From an uncultured Cellulomonas sp. (GTDB lineage: Bacteria; Actinomycetota; Actinomycetes; Actinomycetales; Cellulomonadaceae), in the NCBI RefSeq assembly GCF_947494015.1, contig NZ_CANLTL010000019.1, positions 1 through 64,000 of the forward strand: a stretch of 64,000 nucleotides of DNA, read 5' to 3'. This document shows positions 42,059-50,223 of the stretch, one piece after another. Every line of letters starts with the position of its first letter. Position 1 is the stretch's first letter. The notes beneath the pieces are model-generated. The model did no database searches, had not been told where the DNA came from, and saw nothing but the letters and a program-made list of their open reading frames with translations. Both the position numbers and the translations under genes were made by a program.

Positions 42059-42169
42059 CGGGTCGCTCTCGCCGGGCGGGTGCGGTGCCCGTCGGCCATG
42101 CTGGACCGGTGCCACCCGCGACGGGACACGCACACCCGCCCGTCGCCCGAGTCAACGTAGGGAGAGGTC

Positions 42170-43042
42170 ATGACGACGACAGTCGAGAAGACGATCCTGG
42201 TGAACGTTCCGGTCAGCGTCGCGTACAACCAGTGGACCCAGTTCGAGGAGTTCCCCCACTTCATGGGTGGGGTCACGAAGGTCACCCAGGAGACCGACGA
42301 CCGTCTGCACTGGGTCGCCGAGATCGCCGGCGTCAAGCGCCAGTGGGAGGCCAAGATCCTCGAGCAGGTGCCCGACCACAAGGTGGCCTGGGCAGCGACC
42401 GAGGGGGCCACCAACGCGGGCGCCGTGACCTTCGAGGACCTCGGCGGCGGCCAGTGCCGCGTGCACCTGCACCTCGAGTACGAGCCCGAGGGCCTCGTCG
42501 AGAAGGTCGGCGACAAGCTCAACATCGTGGAGAACCAGGCCGAAGGTGACCTGGAGCGCTTCAAGGCGTTCATCGAGGACGAGGGCTACGCCAGCGGTGC
42601 CTGGCGCGGCACCCTCAACGCCGGTGCCGGCGTCGACGCCGGGGTCGAGCACGCCTCGGCCTCGCGCGGCAGCTCGGGCAAGGCCGGCATCTCCGGTACC
42701 GCTGCGGCTGTCGGGGTCGGCGTCGCGGCCGCGGCGACCGCCGCCGCGCTGGCCGGCAAGAAGCACGCGGAGAACGACACCGAGGTCCAGACCGTGGACA
42801 CCACCCCGGCGCCGGTCGCCCAGCCGGTCGCCAGCACCCCGGCGACCAGCACGCCGGCCGCCAGCACCCCGCCGGTCACCGGCGCGGTGCCCGACCCGGT
42901 CGAGCCGGTCCGGCTCGAGGACGACCGCGAGGAGCAGCCGGGCACCGGCGGCTCGCCGGCGAACCCGGTGGTCGAGGACCCGGCTGGCCCGGACCCGGTG
43001 CTCGGTCTGGGCGGCGACGACGACCGCGACCGCCGCGCCTGA
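42170..43042 (+). CDS. SRPBCC (START-like) protein with Ala-rich and Pro/Thr-rich tail
   Basis: This 290-residue protein starts after GGGAGAGG. Residues 1-140 form an SRPBCC/polyketide-cyclase-like module: VEKTILVNVPVSVAYNQWTQFEEFPHFMGGV, WEAKILEQVPDHKVAWA and VENQAEGDLERFKAFIED. This is the stress-associated type often found near dodecin, CsbD or cupin genes. Residues about 170-200 are a short Ala/Gly-rich hydrophobic stretch (TAAAVGVGVAAAATAAALAG). The rest is a disordered Pro/Thr/Asp-rich tail. The ligand is unknown. Confidence 0.84.
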   Translation: MTTTVEKTILVNVPVSVAYNQWTQFEEFPHFMGGVTKVTQETDDRLHWVAEIAGVKRQWEAKILEQVPDHKVAWAATEGATNAGAVTFEDLGGGQCRVHLHLEYEPEGLVEKVGDKLNIVENQAEGDLERFKAFIEDEGYASGAWRGTLNAGAGVDAGVEHASASRGSSGKAGISGTAAAVGVGVAAAATAAALAGKKHAENDTEVQTVDTTPAPVAQPVASTPATSTPAASTPPVTGAVPDPVEPVRLEDDREEQPGTGGSPANPVVEDPAGPDPVLGLGGDDDRDRRA

Positions 43043-43108
43043 GGGCGCGCGACCCCGCTGACCGGCTCGCCGGTCGGTCGGGGAGCTCGGCAGTGACCTG
43101 GGCAGTCA

Positions 43109-43142
43109 CCGGAGGGGAGTGGCCACGGCCGCTCCCCTCCGG
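43109..43142. terminator. Convergent terminator hairpin
   Basis: CCGGAGGGGAG (43109-43119) pairs perfectly with CTCCCCTCCGG (43132-43142) around a 12-nt loop, between the SRPBCC stop at 43042 and the convergent phosphatase stop at 43190. Confidence 0.75.
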
Positions 43143-43189
43143 CACGCCCGGGAGGGCCGCCGGGCGCGCCGGCACCGGCACGCGGACCG

Positions 43190-45001
43190 CTACGCCGGGC
43201 CGGTCCCGCGCAGCACGAGCAGCGCGACGTCGTCGTCGTGGCTGTCCGGTCCCAGGTCGCGCAGGATGCGCTCGGCGACGTCCTCCGCCGGCGCGTCGCC
43301 CGCGGCCTGCACCGTCCGGACCAGCCGGGCGATGCCCTCGTCGAGCCCGGCGTCGCGCCGCTCCACCAGGCCGTCGGTGTACAGCACGAGCGTGCTGCCC
43401 GGCGGCAGGTCGGTCACCGTCTCGGTCCGCAGGCATCCCGGGTCCCAGCCGAGCAGCAGGTCCGCGTCGCCGGCGGGCTCGAGGACACGGACCTCGCCGT
43501 CCGCGGTGCGCAGCACCGGCGGCAGATGGCCGGCGTTGGACCAGCGCAGGCGGTGCACCGGCACGTCGGCACCCGGGACCTGCTCGACCCGGGCCAGCAC
43601 CGCGGTCGCGAGCGTGTCCAGGCCGAGCCCGCGCATCGCGCCGTCGAGCCGGCTGAGCAGCTCGGCGGGGCTGTCGTCGCTGTCGTAGGCCATCCCGCGC
43701 ACGAGGTTGCGCAGCTGACCCATGAGGGCCGCCGCGGTGCGGTCGTGTCCGTTGACGTCGCCGACGACCAGGACGGTCCCGCCGGAAGAGGTCGCGAACG
43801 CGTCGTACCAGTCGCCGCCGATGTGCGCCTTCGCGGCGGCGGGCTGGTACCGCACGGCGATCTCCAGGGTGTCCGAGCGCGTGGGCTGGGTGAGCAGGCT
43901 GCGCTGCAGGGTCTCGGACAGCTGCTGGGCCTCGGCGGCGGCGGCGCGCTGCGCCTCGGTCGCCCAGATCCGCTCGAGCGCGAGCGCGAGCTGCGCGGCG
44001 AAGCCGTCGAGCAGCTCGAGCTCGTCGGCGGCCGGCGCGTGCTCCTCGGCCCAGGCGACCGCGAGCGAGCCGATCAGCTTGTCACCCACACGCAACGGCA
44101 GCAGCGCCCAGCCGAGCCGGCGGGTGTTCTCGTAGGTCTCTGCCATCACCGGGTGGAACCGCAGGCCCGAGTCCCGGGTGGGCAGGATGAGCCGCTGACC
44201 CGTACGGGCCACCCAGCAGGCCGGCAGCGGGCTGTCGTAGGGCAGCCGCTGGTAGGCGTCCATCGCGGCTTCGGGCAGGGCGGCGCTCATGGAGACCTGC
44301 CAGCCGCCGTCGGGGTGCGGGGTCACGACGGCGCCGCCGTCCGCGCCGAGCACCTTCATCCCCTGCCCGACGACGATCTGCTCGACCTCGGCCAGCGTCT
44401 CCGCGGACGTCAGGAGCAGCGCGACGTGCGCGAGGCTGGCCAGCTGGCGGGCCGCCACGTCGCGGTCGCGCAGCGCGGCCTGGACCTCCTCGGCGCGCGC
44501 GAACAGGTCGGCCTCGACCTCGTCGATCCGCCGCCGCCACTCGCGTCCGCGTTCCCGGTCGGCCTCGGTCCGCTGGCGCTCGCGGACGAAGTCGGTCACG
44601 TCCTCCGCCCGCTGCACGACGAGCACGGTGCGGCCCTCGCGGTCCGGCACCGGCACGCTGATCAGCGACCAGAACCGCTCCACCGTGCCGCCGTGCACGA
44701 GGTCCGGGATGTCGTACCGCTGGACTGGCATCGCGTCGAGCCGGCCCGTGTCCCGGGCCCGCTCGAAGGACCGCTGCACCCGCGACACCCCGGTGTGGTC
44801 CAGGGCGTCGTCGGACGGCGGGAAGGCCTCGAACACCGGCTGCCCGACGATCTCCTCCCGCGTCCGGCCGACGCTGGCCAGGTAGGCGTCGTTGGCGTCG
44901 ACCACGACGAAGTCCGGGGTCATCACCAGGTACCCGGTCGGCAGCAGCCGGAACAGCCCGAGGTAGTCGACGGTCGGCAGCCTGCCCGTGGTGGGGGTCA
45001 T
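43190..45001 (-). CDS. SpoIIE/RsbU-type PP2C phosphatase with PAS and GAF domains
   Basis: This 603-residue protein has an N-terminal PAS domain (about 10-125: LLPTGYLVMTPDFVVVDANDAYLASVGRTREEIVGQPVFEAFP) and a helical linker at about 125-185. A GAF domain follows (about 190-345: VALLLTSAETLAEVEQIVVGQG through LPLRVGDKLIGSLAVAWAEE). The PP2C catalytic domain comes last, at about 370-600, with metal motifs AHIGGDWYDAF, LVVGDVNGHDRTAAALMGQLR, LVLYTDGLVERRD and DDDVALLVLR. It should dephosphorylate an anti-anti-sigma factor. Its ATG overlaps the stop of the upstream HATPase gene, so the two form one operon. Confidence 0.92.
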   Translation of the reverse strand: MTPTTGRLPTVDYLGLFRLLPTGYLVMTPDFVVVDANDAYLASVGRTREEIVGQPVFEAFPPSDDALDHTGVSRVQRSFERARDTGRLDAMPVQRYDIPDLVHGGTVERFWSLISVPVPDREGRTVLVVQRAEDVTDFVRERQRTEADRERGREWRRRIDEVEADLFARAEEVQAALRDRDVAARQLASLAHVALLLTSAETLAEVEQIVVGQGMKVLGADGGAVVTPHPDGGWQVSMSAALPEAAMDAYQRLPYDSPLPACWVARTGQRLILPTRDSGLRFHPVMAETYENTRRLGWALLPLRVGDKLIGSLAVAWAEEHAPAADELELLDGFAAQLALALERIWATEAQRAAAAEAQQLSETLQRSLLTQPTRSDTLEIAVRYQPAAAKAHIGGDWYDAFATSSGGTVLVVGDVNGHDRTAAALMGQLRNLVRGMAYDSDDSPAELLSRLDGAMRGLGLDTLATAVLARVEQVPGADVPVHRLRWSNAGHLPPVLRTADGEVRVLEPAGDADLLLGWDPGCLRTETVTDLPPGSTLVLYTDGLVERRDAGLDEGIARLVRTVQAAGDAPAEDVAERILRDLGPDSHDDDVALLVLRGTGPA

Positions 45002-46260
45002 CGCGCGGTGCCCGGCGCGGTGGACCCGGTCGCGTCGTGCGTTTGCCCGGGGCCCAGCGCGGGCCATGCCACCGGTGCGCCGCCCGCGAGCTGCGCCGCG
45101 ACCTGCCCGCACGCCCAGTCCCGGACCGCGACGACCCGGGGGCGCCCCGGACGGGCCAGCAGCTCACCGGCGCCGGCCAGCGCCTCGGCGGCGTCAAGCG
45201 CCTGCTGCAGCGCCATGAAGTCGCCGGCCGCCCCGGCGCGCACGACCAGCGTCAGGTCCACCGTGGACGCGGGGTCCGCGCGGTCCGCGGGGTCGTCGGC
45301 GACGGCTGGCTCGGCGCCGTCCGCCGGGCGGGCGACCGTCGTGGCGACCGTGGTGGCGATCGCTGTGGCGACGGCCGCGGACAGGACCGAGCGGGCGCGG
45401 TCCGCACCGACGAGGTCGAGCCGGTCGTCCGGGTGGCGCGTGACGTGCAGGACCAGCTCACGCAGCAGGGCGTCGTGGTGCTCGGCGGCTGCGAGCCACA
45501 GCGACGCCGGCAGGCCGCTCAGCAGCACGGGCTGGTCGAGCCCGTCGGGCGTGGCGTCGCGGCCCGGTGCGTCGTCGAGCCCGCCGGGCGGCTCCGACGG
45601 ACCCGCCGCGCGCGCGTCGTCGGGCGCGGTGATGGCAGGCCCGGCGTCGTCGCGCGCGGTGGGGGCGGGCGCGGTGGTCTCGGGCGCGGTGACGGCGGGC
45701 GCGGTGCTCTCAGGCGCGGTGCTGTCGGACGCGGTGGTCTCGGGCGCGGTGCTGTCGGACGCGACGGCCTGGCGAGCGCCGGGCAGGTCCCAGTCGGCGG
45801 CTCCCCAGGCGCGCAGCAGCTCCTGCTCGGTGTCGTCCCGCTGCCCACCGCCGACGGTGAACCACACGGTCTTGCCGGTCGGTCCCACGTCCGTGACCCC
45901 GTAGGCGTCGGTGACCGCGGCGACCAGCGCGAGGCCTCGACCGGTGGTCGCCTGCGCGTCGTAGTGGGGGTGCCGCGGCAGGGAGGCGTTGCCGTCGTGG
46001 ACGGCCACCCGCACGGAGTCGACCACGTCGACCGTCACCTCGATGGCGGTGTGCGCGTGCAGGACGGCGTTCGTCACGAGCTCGGTGCAGGCGAGCTCGG
46101 CGGCGTCCAGGCAGTCCAGCCGGTCCGCCTCGGTGAGCACCCGGCGCAGCACCTGGCGCGCCTGCGCCGGGCTCGCCGGGTCGGCCGGCAGCACCACGGC
46201 GAGGTGGCCGCGTGAGCGCTGCGCGCAGCAGGACGCGCGGGCCGGACCGGGGTCGCTCAT
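44998..46260 (-). CDS. RsbW-like HATPase fused to an uncharacterised C-terminal domain
   Basis: This 420-residue protein has a HATPase_c_2 domain at about 20-140 (LDAAELACTELVTNAVLHAHTAIEV is the N-box; GRGLALVAAVTDAYGV and GKTVWFTVGG follow). A low-complexity linker spans about 155-215 (repeated TAPE-TT/S-TAP). The C-terminal domain spans about 235-400, beginning VLLSGLPASLWLAAAEHHDALLRELVLHV. From memory, this C-terminal pattern recurs in actinobacterial proteins beside SpoIIE phosphatases, but I know of no defined role. The first half is a kinase/anti-sigma-type ATPase. It overlaps and precedes the phosphatase gene, a partner-switching module. Confidence 0.85.
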   Translation of the reverse strand: MSDPGPARASCCAQRSRGHLAVVLPADPASPAQARQVLRRVLTEADRLDCLDAAELACTELVTNAVLHAHTAIEVTVDVVDSVRVAVHDGNASLPRHPHYDAQATTGRGLALVAAVTDAYGVTDVGPTGKTVWFTVGGGQRDDTEQELLRAWGAADWDLPGARQAVASDSTAPETTASDSTAPESTAPAVTAPETTAPAPTARDDAGPAITAPDDARAAGPSEPPGGLDDAPGRDATPDGLDQPVLLSGLPASLWLAAAEHHDALLRELVLHVTRHPDDRLDLVGADRARSVLSAAVATAIATTVATTVARPADGAEPAVADDPADRADPASTVDLTLVVRAGAAGDFMALQQALDAAEALAGAGELLARPGRPRVVAVRDWACGQVAAQLAGGAPVAWPALGPGQTHDATGSTAPGTAR

Positions 46261-46463
46261 CGGTGCACTGCCCCCGCCCTCGTCGTCGCCGCCCGTCCCA
46301 CACGGGCCAACGTAACCGAGGACGCCGGCCCGGACCCGTCGGGTCACCCTGCTGCACCAGCGCGCCCGTCCCGCCGCCGCTGGCCGTGCCGACCGGACGG
46401 GTTCGGCGCATCATGGCGGGGACCCGTCCCGACCCCCTGACCCCGCCCGCGGAGGAGATCACC

Positions 46464-46676
46464 ATGGCCGACGACGACCTGAGCACCGGCGACCACGTCA
46501 CCTGGAAGAGCCACGGCGGCACCGCCGAGGGCACGGTCGAGAAGAAGATCACCGCGGACACCGAGGCCGCCGGCCGCACCGTGCGGGCCTCGCCGGACGA
46601 GCCGCAGTACCTGGTCAAGAGCGACAAGAGCGGCGGTGAGGCCGTGCACAAGCCGACCGCGCTGGACGAGCAGTGA
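46464..46676 (+). CDS. DUF2945 (HVA1 TUDOR-like) small protein
   Basis: This 70-residue protein has a strong GGAGGAGATCACC ribosome binding site. It reads GDHVTWKSHGGTAEGTVEKKITADTEAAGRTVRAS then PQYLVKSDKSGGEAVHKPTALDE, the complete DUF2945 pattern (first found in fungal hypervirulence-associated proteins). The function in bacteria is unknown; a small beta-barrel is predicted. The next gene starts within its stop codon, so they are co-translated. Confidence 0.88.
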   Translation: MADDDLSTGDHVTWKSHGGTAEGTVEKKITADTEAAGRTVRASPDEPQYLVKSDKSGGEAVHKPTALDEQ

Positions 46677-47020
46677 GCAGCGGCACCGACCCGGCCGTCG
46701 CCGGCGTGTGGGACGACTGGTCGGCCGCGGTCACCATGACCCCCGCCGCGCTCGAGCGGTGGCTGGCCACCGACGAGTCGCGGTCCGTCGGCGACACGTC
46801 CGGCGACGGGGAGTCCACCGGGCACGCGTCCGGTCGCCGCATCGTGGACCTGCTGCGCACCAACAAGACCGACCTCACCGCCGACGACGCCGATCACATG
46901 CGGACCGTCGTCGGGTACGTGCACCGTCACCTCGCGCAGCGCCCCGACGGGGACGTCACCGAGACCCGGTGGCGGTACTCGCTGATGAACTGGGGCCACG
47001 ACCCCCTCGCGGACGACTGA
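46673..47020 (+). CDS. DUF3140 family protein
   Basis: This 115-residue protein starts at GTG 46673, overlapping the DUF2945 stop by 4 bp. MTPAALERWLATDESRSVG, SGRRIVDLLRTNKTDLTADDADHMRTVVGYVHRHLAQRP and WRYSLMNWGHDP are the DUF3140 signature. The pair DUF2945-DUF3140 is a recurrent actinobacterial and proteobacterial arrangement. A DNA-binding or stress role has been suggested but not shown. Confidence 0.86.
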   Translation: MSSGTDPAVAGVWDDWSAAVTMTPAALERWLATDESRSVGDTSGDGESTGHASGRRIVDLLRTNKTDLTADDADHMRTVVGYVHRHLAQRPDGDVTETRWRYSLMNWGHDPLADD

Positions 47021-47141
47021 CGGCCGGGCACGGGAGCGGGTCAGGCGGACACGGACGGCGACCAGCCCCGTTCGCTCCGAGGTGACGCACCGGGCACCGC
47101 GAGCCCTCGACGCACGCGCCGGGCGGGGTGAGGATGGAGTC

Positions 47142-48287
47142 ATGTCCACGACATCGCGTCCCGCTCTGCGCTGGGCGGTGCCCGCAGGGGTGACCGCCCT
47201 CGTCCTCTCCGGTGCCGTCCTCGGGCCCGCGCTGAGCGCGTCCGCCGAGGTCGAGCTGCCCGAGCGCACCCCCGAGCAGCTGCTCACCGACCTGCAGACC
47301 GCGGACGTCGACGCCTTCTCCGGCACGGTCGCGCACCACGCCGACCTCGGGCTGCCGTCGCTGCCGTCCGGGATGGGCGGCGGTGAGCACAGCACCGACG
47401 CCGCCTCGCTGCTGGACGGCTCGCACGACCTGCGGGTGTGGGCCGCCGGGAACTCCGCCCGGGTGTCCCTGCACGGGGAGATGGGCGAGCTCACCGTCGT
47501 GACCGACGGCGAGGACCTGTGGACGTGGTCCAGCGACGAGCAGACCGCGACCCACGCGGACCTTCCCGCGCACGACCCTGCCGCGGCTGCCGCGGCTGCC
47601 GAGGCCCGTGCCGCGATGCCCACCGCGACGCCGGAGGCCGTGACGGACGCCGTCCTGCAGGCGCTCGACCCGACGACCACCGTGACCAGCGGACCGAACG
47701 TCACGGTCGCCGGACGCCCGGCGTACGTCCTGGTCCTCGAGCCCGCGGAGCCCGGATCGCTGGTCGGCAGCGTCCGGGTCGCCGTCGACGCGGGCGAGCT
47801 CGTCCCCACCCGCGTGCAGGTCTTCCCGGCCGGCTCGTCGACCCCGGCGCTCGACGTCGGCTTCACCAGCCTGAGCTTCGAGACGCCCGACGCCGACCTG
47901 TTCAGCTTCACCCCGCCCCCCGGCGCGACCGTCGAGGAGCGGACCTCCGACGGCCACGGCATGCTCCCCGGCGACCTGCCGTCCGGCCTGGCCGGGAACG
48001 CCGACGTCCCGGGCGACGTGTGGAGCTACGCCGCGCGCGTGGGCACCGGCTGGTCGACCGTCCTGGTCGGCCGCGTGCCGGCCGGGGCGCTGGCTGCCGC
48101 CGAGGGCGACGCCGCCGCCTTCCTGGGCGCCCTGCCGCGGGTGAGCGGCGACTGGGGCAGCGGCCGCCTGCTCACCTCGCGCCTGTTCTCGGCGCTCGTG
48201 ACCGACGACGGCCGCGTCCTGGTGGGCGCCGTCGACGGTGACACGCTGACGGCCGCGGCGGCGGACCCCGCCGCGGACCTGGGCTGA
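47142..48287 (+). CDS. Secreted LolA-like/DUF2092-type protein
   Basis: This 381-residue protein has a signal peptide at about 1-38 (VPAGVTALVLSGAVLGPALSASA) and no lipobox cysteine. The mature protein starts TPEQLLTDLQTADVDAFSGTVAHHADLGLP. It contains VWAAGNSARVSLHGEMGELTVVTDGEDLWTWSSDEQTATH and VAGRPAYVLVLEP, the LolA-like outer-leaflet lipoprotein carrier fold used by actinobacterial sporulation-associated or LppX-like proteins. A hydrophobic-ligand carrier role is plausible. The ABC exporter genes follow 38 bp downstream and are probably in the same operon. Confidence 0.78.
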   Translation: MSTTSRPALRWAVPAGVTALVLSGAVLGPALSASAEVELPERTPEQLLTDLQTADVDAFSGTVAHHADLGLPSLPSGMGGGEHSTDAASLLDGSHDLRVWAAGNSARVSLHGEMGELTVVTDGEDLWTWSSDEQTATHADLPAHDPAAAAAAAEARAAMPTATPEAVTDAVLQALDPTTTVTSGPNVTVAGRPAYVLVLEPAEPGSLVGSVRVAVDAGELVPTRVQVFPAGSSTPALDVGFTSLSFETPDADLFSFTPPPGATVEERTSDGHGMLPGDLPSGLAGNADVPGDVWSYAARVGTGWSTVLVGRVPAGALAAAEGDAAAFLGALPRVSGDWGSGRLLTSRLFSALVTDDGRVLVGAVDGDTLTAAAADPAADLG

Positions 48288-48325
48288 GGCCCGGACCGCA
48301 CGGCCCCGGGACGAGCAGCACCCCC

Positions 48326-49363
48326 GTGACCGGCCCGGCGGCCGTCACCCCGCCCCCCGGCCGTGATGACGCCGGCGACCCCGACGGGTCTGCGCTCGCG
48401 CCCGGACCCGCGCCCCGGGACGACGCGGGCGCCGGTCTGGCGATCTCCTCGACCGGCCTGACCAAGCGCTTCCGCTCCGGGCAGGTCGCCGTCGACGGCG
48501 TCGACCTCGCGGTGCCGGTCGGGTCCGTCTACGGCTTCCTGGGACCCAACGGCTCGGGCAAGACGACGAGCATCCGGATGCTGCTCGGGCTGCTGCGACC
48601 CACCGCCGGCAGCCACCGGCTGCTGGGGGAGCCCATGCCGGACCGCGCGGCGCAGGTCCTGCCCCGCGTCGGTGCACTCGTCGAGGGCCCGGCCTTCCAC
48701 CCGTACCTGTCCGGGGTGGACAACCTGCGGCGGACCGACGCCGCCGACCGCACGGTGGACCCCGCGACCGCCCGCGACCGGATCGACCGTGCCCTGGACC
48801 GGGTGGGTCTGGCCAGCGCCGCGGGCAAGCGGTACCGGCACTACTCGCTCGGCATGCGCCAGCGGCTCGGTCTGGCCGCCACCCTGCTGCGGCCCCGCGA
48901 CCTGCTCGTCCTCGACGAGCCGACCAACGGCCTGGACCCCCAGGGCACCCGTGAGGTCCGCTCGCTGCTGCTCGAGCTCGCAGCGGCCGGCACCACCGTG
49001 GTGCTGTCCACGCACCTGCTGTCCGAGGTGCAGCAGGTGTGCTCGCACGTCGGGGTCATGCACCGCGGGCGGCTCGTCGCGCAGGGGCCGCTGGACGAGC
49101 TCGGCGCCCGGTCGGCGGCCCGCGCCGCCGTGGTCTCGCCGCGGCCCGACGACGCCGCGGCCGTCCTGACCCGGCTGGGGCTGGCCGGGATCCGCCACGA
49201 CGGCGACGCCGTGACGGCGTCGCTCGGCGACGTGGAGCCCGAGGCCGTGGTGGCCGCCCTGGTGCACGCCGGGGTGCCGGTCCGCGGGTTCCGCGTGCTG
49301 ACCGCCGATCTGGAGGAGATGTTCGTGGAGCTGACCGGGCAGGGCTTCGATGTCAGCGCCTGA
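48326..49363 (+). CDS. ABC exporter ATPase
   Basis: This 345-residue protein has a Pro/Asp-rich N-terminal tail of about 35 residues, then Walker A FLGPNGSGKTTSIRMLLGLL. The signature region is HYSLGMRQRLGLAATLL, Walker B DLLVLDEPTNGLDPQGT and the H-loop VVLSTHLLSE. Signature SLGMRQ replaces SGGMRQ. The C-terminal domain ends LTADLEEMFVELTGQG. The GTG start is followed by the disordered tail; a downstream start near LAISSTGLTKRF cannot be excluded. It pairs with the permease at 49350 and perhaps exports the ligand of the LolA-like protein. Confidence 0.88.
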   Translation: MTGPAAVTPPPGRDDAGDPDGSALAPGPAPRDDAGAGLAISSTGLTKRFRSGQVAVDGVDLAVPVGSVYGFLGPNGSGKTTSIRMLLGLLRPTAGSHRLLGEPMPDRAAQVLPRVGALVEGPAFHPYLSGVDNLRRTDAADRTVDPATARDRIDRALDRVGLASAAGKRYRHYSLGMRQRLGLAATLLRPRDLLVLDEPTNGLDPQGTREVRSLLLELAAAGTTVVLSTHLLSEVQQVCSHVGVMHRGRLVAQGPLDELGARSAARAAVVSPRPDDAAAVLTRLGLAGIRHDGDAVTASLGDVEPEAVVAALVHAGVPVRGFRVLTADLEEMFVELTGQGFDVSA

Positions 49364-50192
49364 GGCCACCGTCCGGGCCGGGGTGTCGACACGGTTCCTG
49401 CGCTCGGAGCTGTGGCTGGTGTACGGCCGCCGGCGCAATTGGGTCGGCGCGCTCGTGCTGGCGAGCGTCCCGGTGATCCTCGCGGTCGCCGTCCGGCTCT
49501 CCTCCTCGGGCGCGCAGGGCGGACCGGGGTTCCTGGACCTCATCACCAGCAACGGCCTGTTCGTCGCCCTCGCCGCCCTCACGCTGGAGCTGCCGCTGTT
49601 CCTGCCGGTCGCGGTGGCCACGATCGCCGGGGACGCCGTCGCCGGCGAGGCGAACCTCGGCACGCTGCGCTACCTCATCGTCACGCCCGTGGACCGCACC
49701 CGGCTGCTCGCGGTGAAGTTCGCGGCCATGGTGGTGTTCACGATCTCGGCGACCGTGCTGGTCGCGGGCGTGGGCGTGCTGCTGGGTCTGGCGCTGTTCG
49801 GAGGCGGCCCGCTGCCCACCCTCTCGGGCACGACACTGAGCTTCGCCGAGGGGCTCGGCCGGCTCGCGTTGATCTGCGGGTACATCAGCCTGTGCCTGGT
49901 CGCGCTCGGCGCCATCGGACTGTTCGTCTCCACGCTCACCGAGCAGCCCATCGGGGCGACCATCACCGTGCTCGTGCTGACCCTCGCGAGCCAGATCATG
50001 GACGCCATCCCGCAGCTGTCCGCGATCCACGAGTACCTGCCCACGCACTACTGGCTCGCGTTCGGGGACCTGCTCCGCGACCCCATCGCCACCGAGGGGT
50101 TGCGACCTGGCATCCTGTCGGCGCTCGCCTACGTCGCGGTGTTCACCACCGCGGCGTGGGCGCGGCTGACCACGCGGGACATCAGCTCCTGA
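49350..50192 (+). CDS. ABC-2 type exporter permease
   Basis: This 280-residue protein overlaps the ATPase gene by 14 bp. Six hydrophobic segments are present, with FLRSELWLVYGRRRNWVGALVLASVPVILAVAVRL at the start. AGEANLGTLRYLIVTPVDRTRLLAVKFAAM follows, the amphipathic coupling region of NatB/BcrB-like ABC-2 permeases. DAIPQLSAIHEYLPTHYWLAF is in the last extracytoplasmic loop. Together with the ATPase and LolA-like protein it forms a three-gene export unit; the substrate is unknown. Confidence 0.87.
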   Translation: MSAPEATVRAGVSTRFLRSELWLVYGRRRNWVGALVLASVPVILAVAVRLSSSGAQGGPGFLDLITSNGLFVALAALTLELPLFLPVAVATIAGDAVAGEANLGTLRYLIVTPVDRTRLLAVKFAAMVVFTISATVLVAGVGVLLGLALFGGGPLPTLSGTTLSFAEGLGRLALICGYISLCLVALGAIGLFVSTLTEQPIGATITVLVLTLASQIMDAIPQLSAIHEYLPTHYWLAFGDLLRDPIATEGLRPGILSALAYVAVFTTAAWARLTTRDISS

Positions 50193-50223
50193 CGGCTGCA
50201 GCACCCCGCCAGGAGGGACCGAC

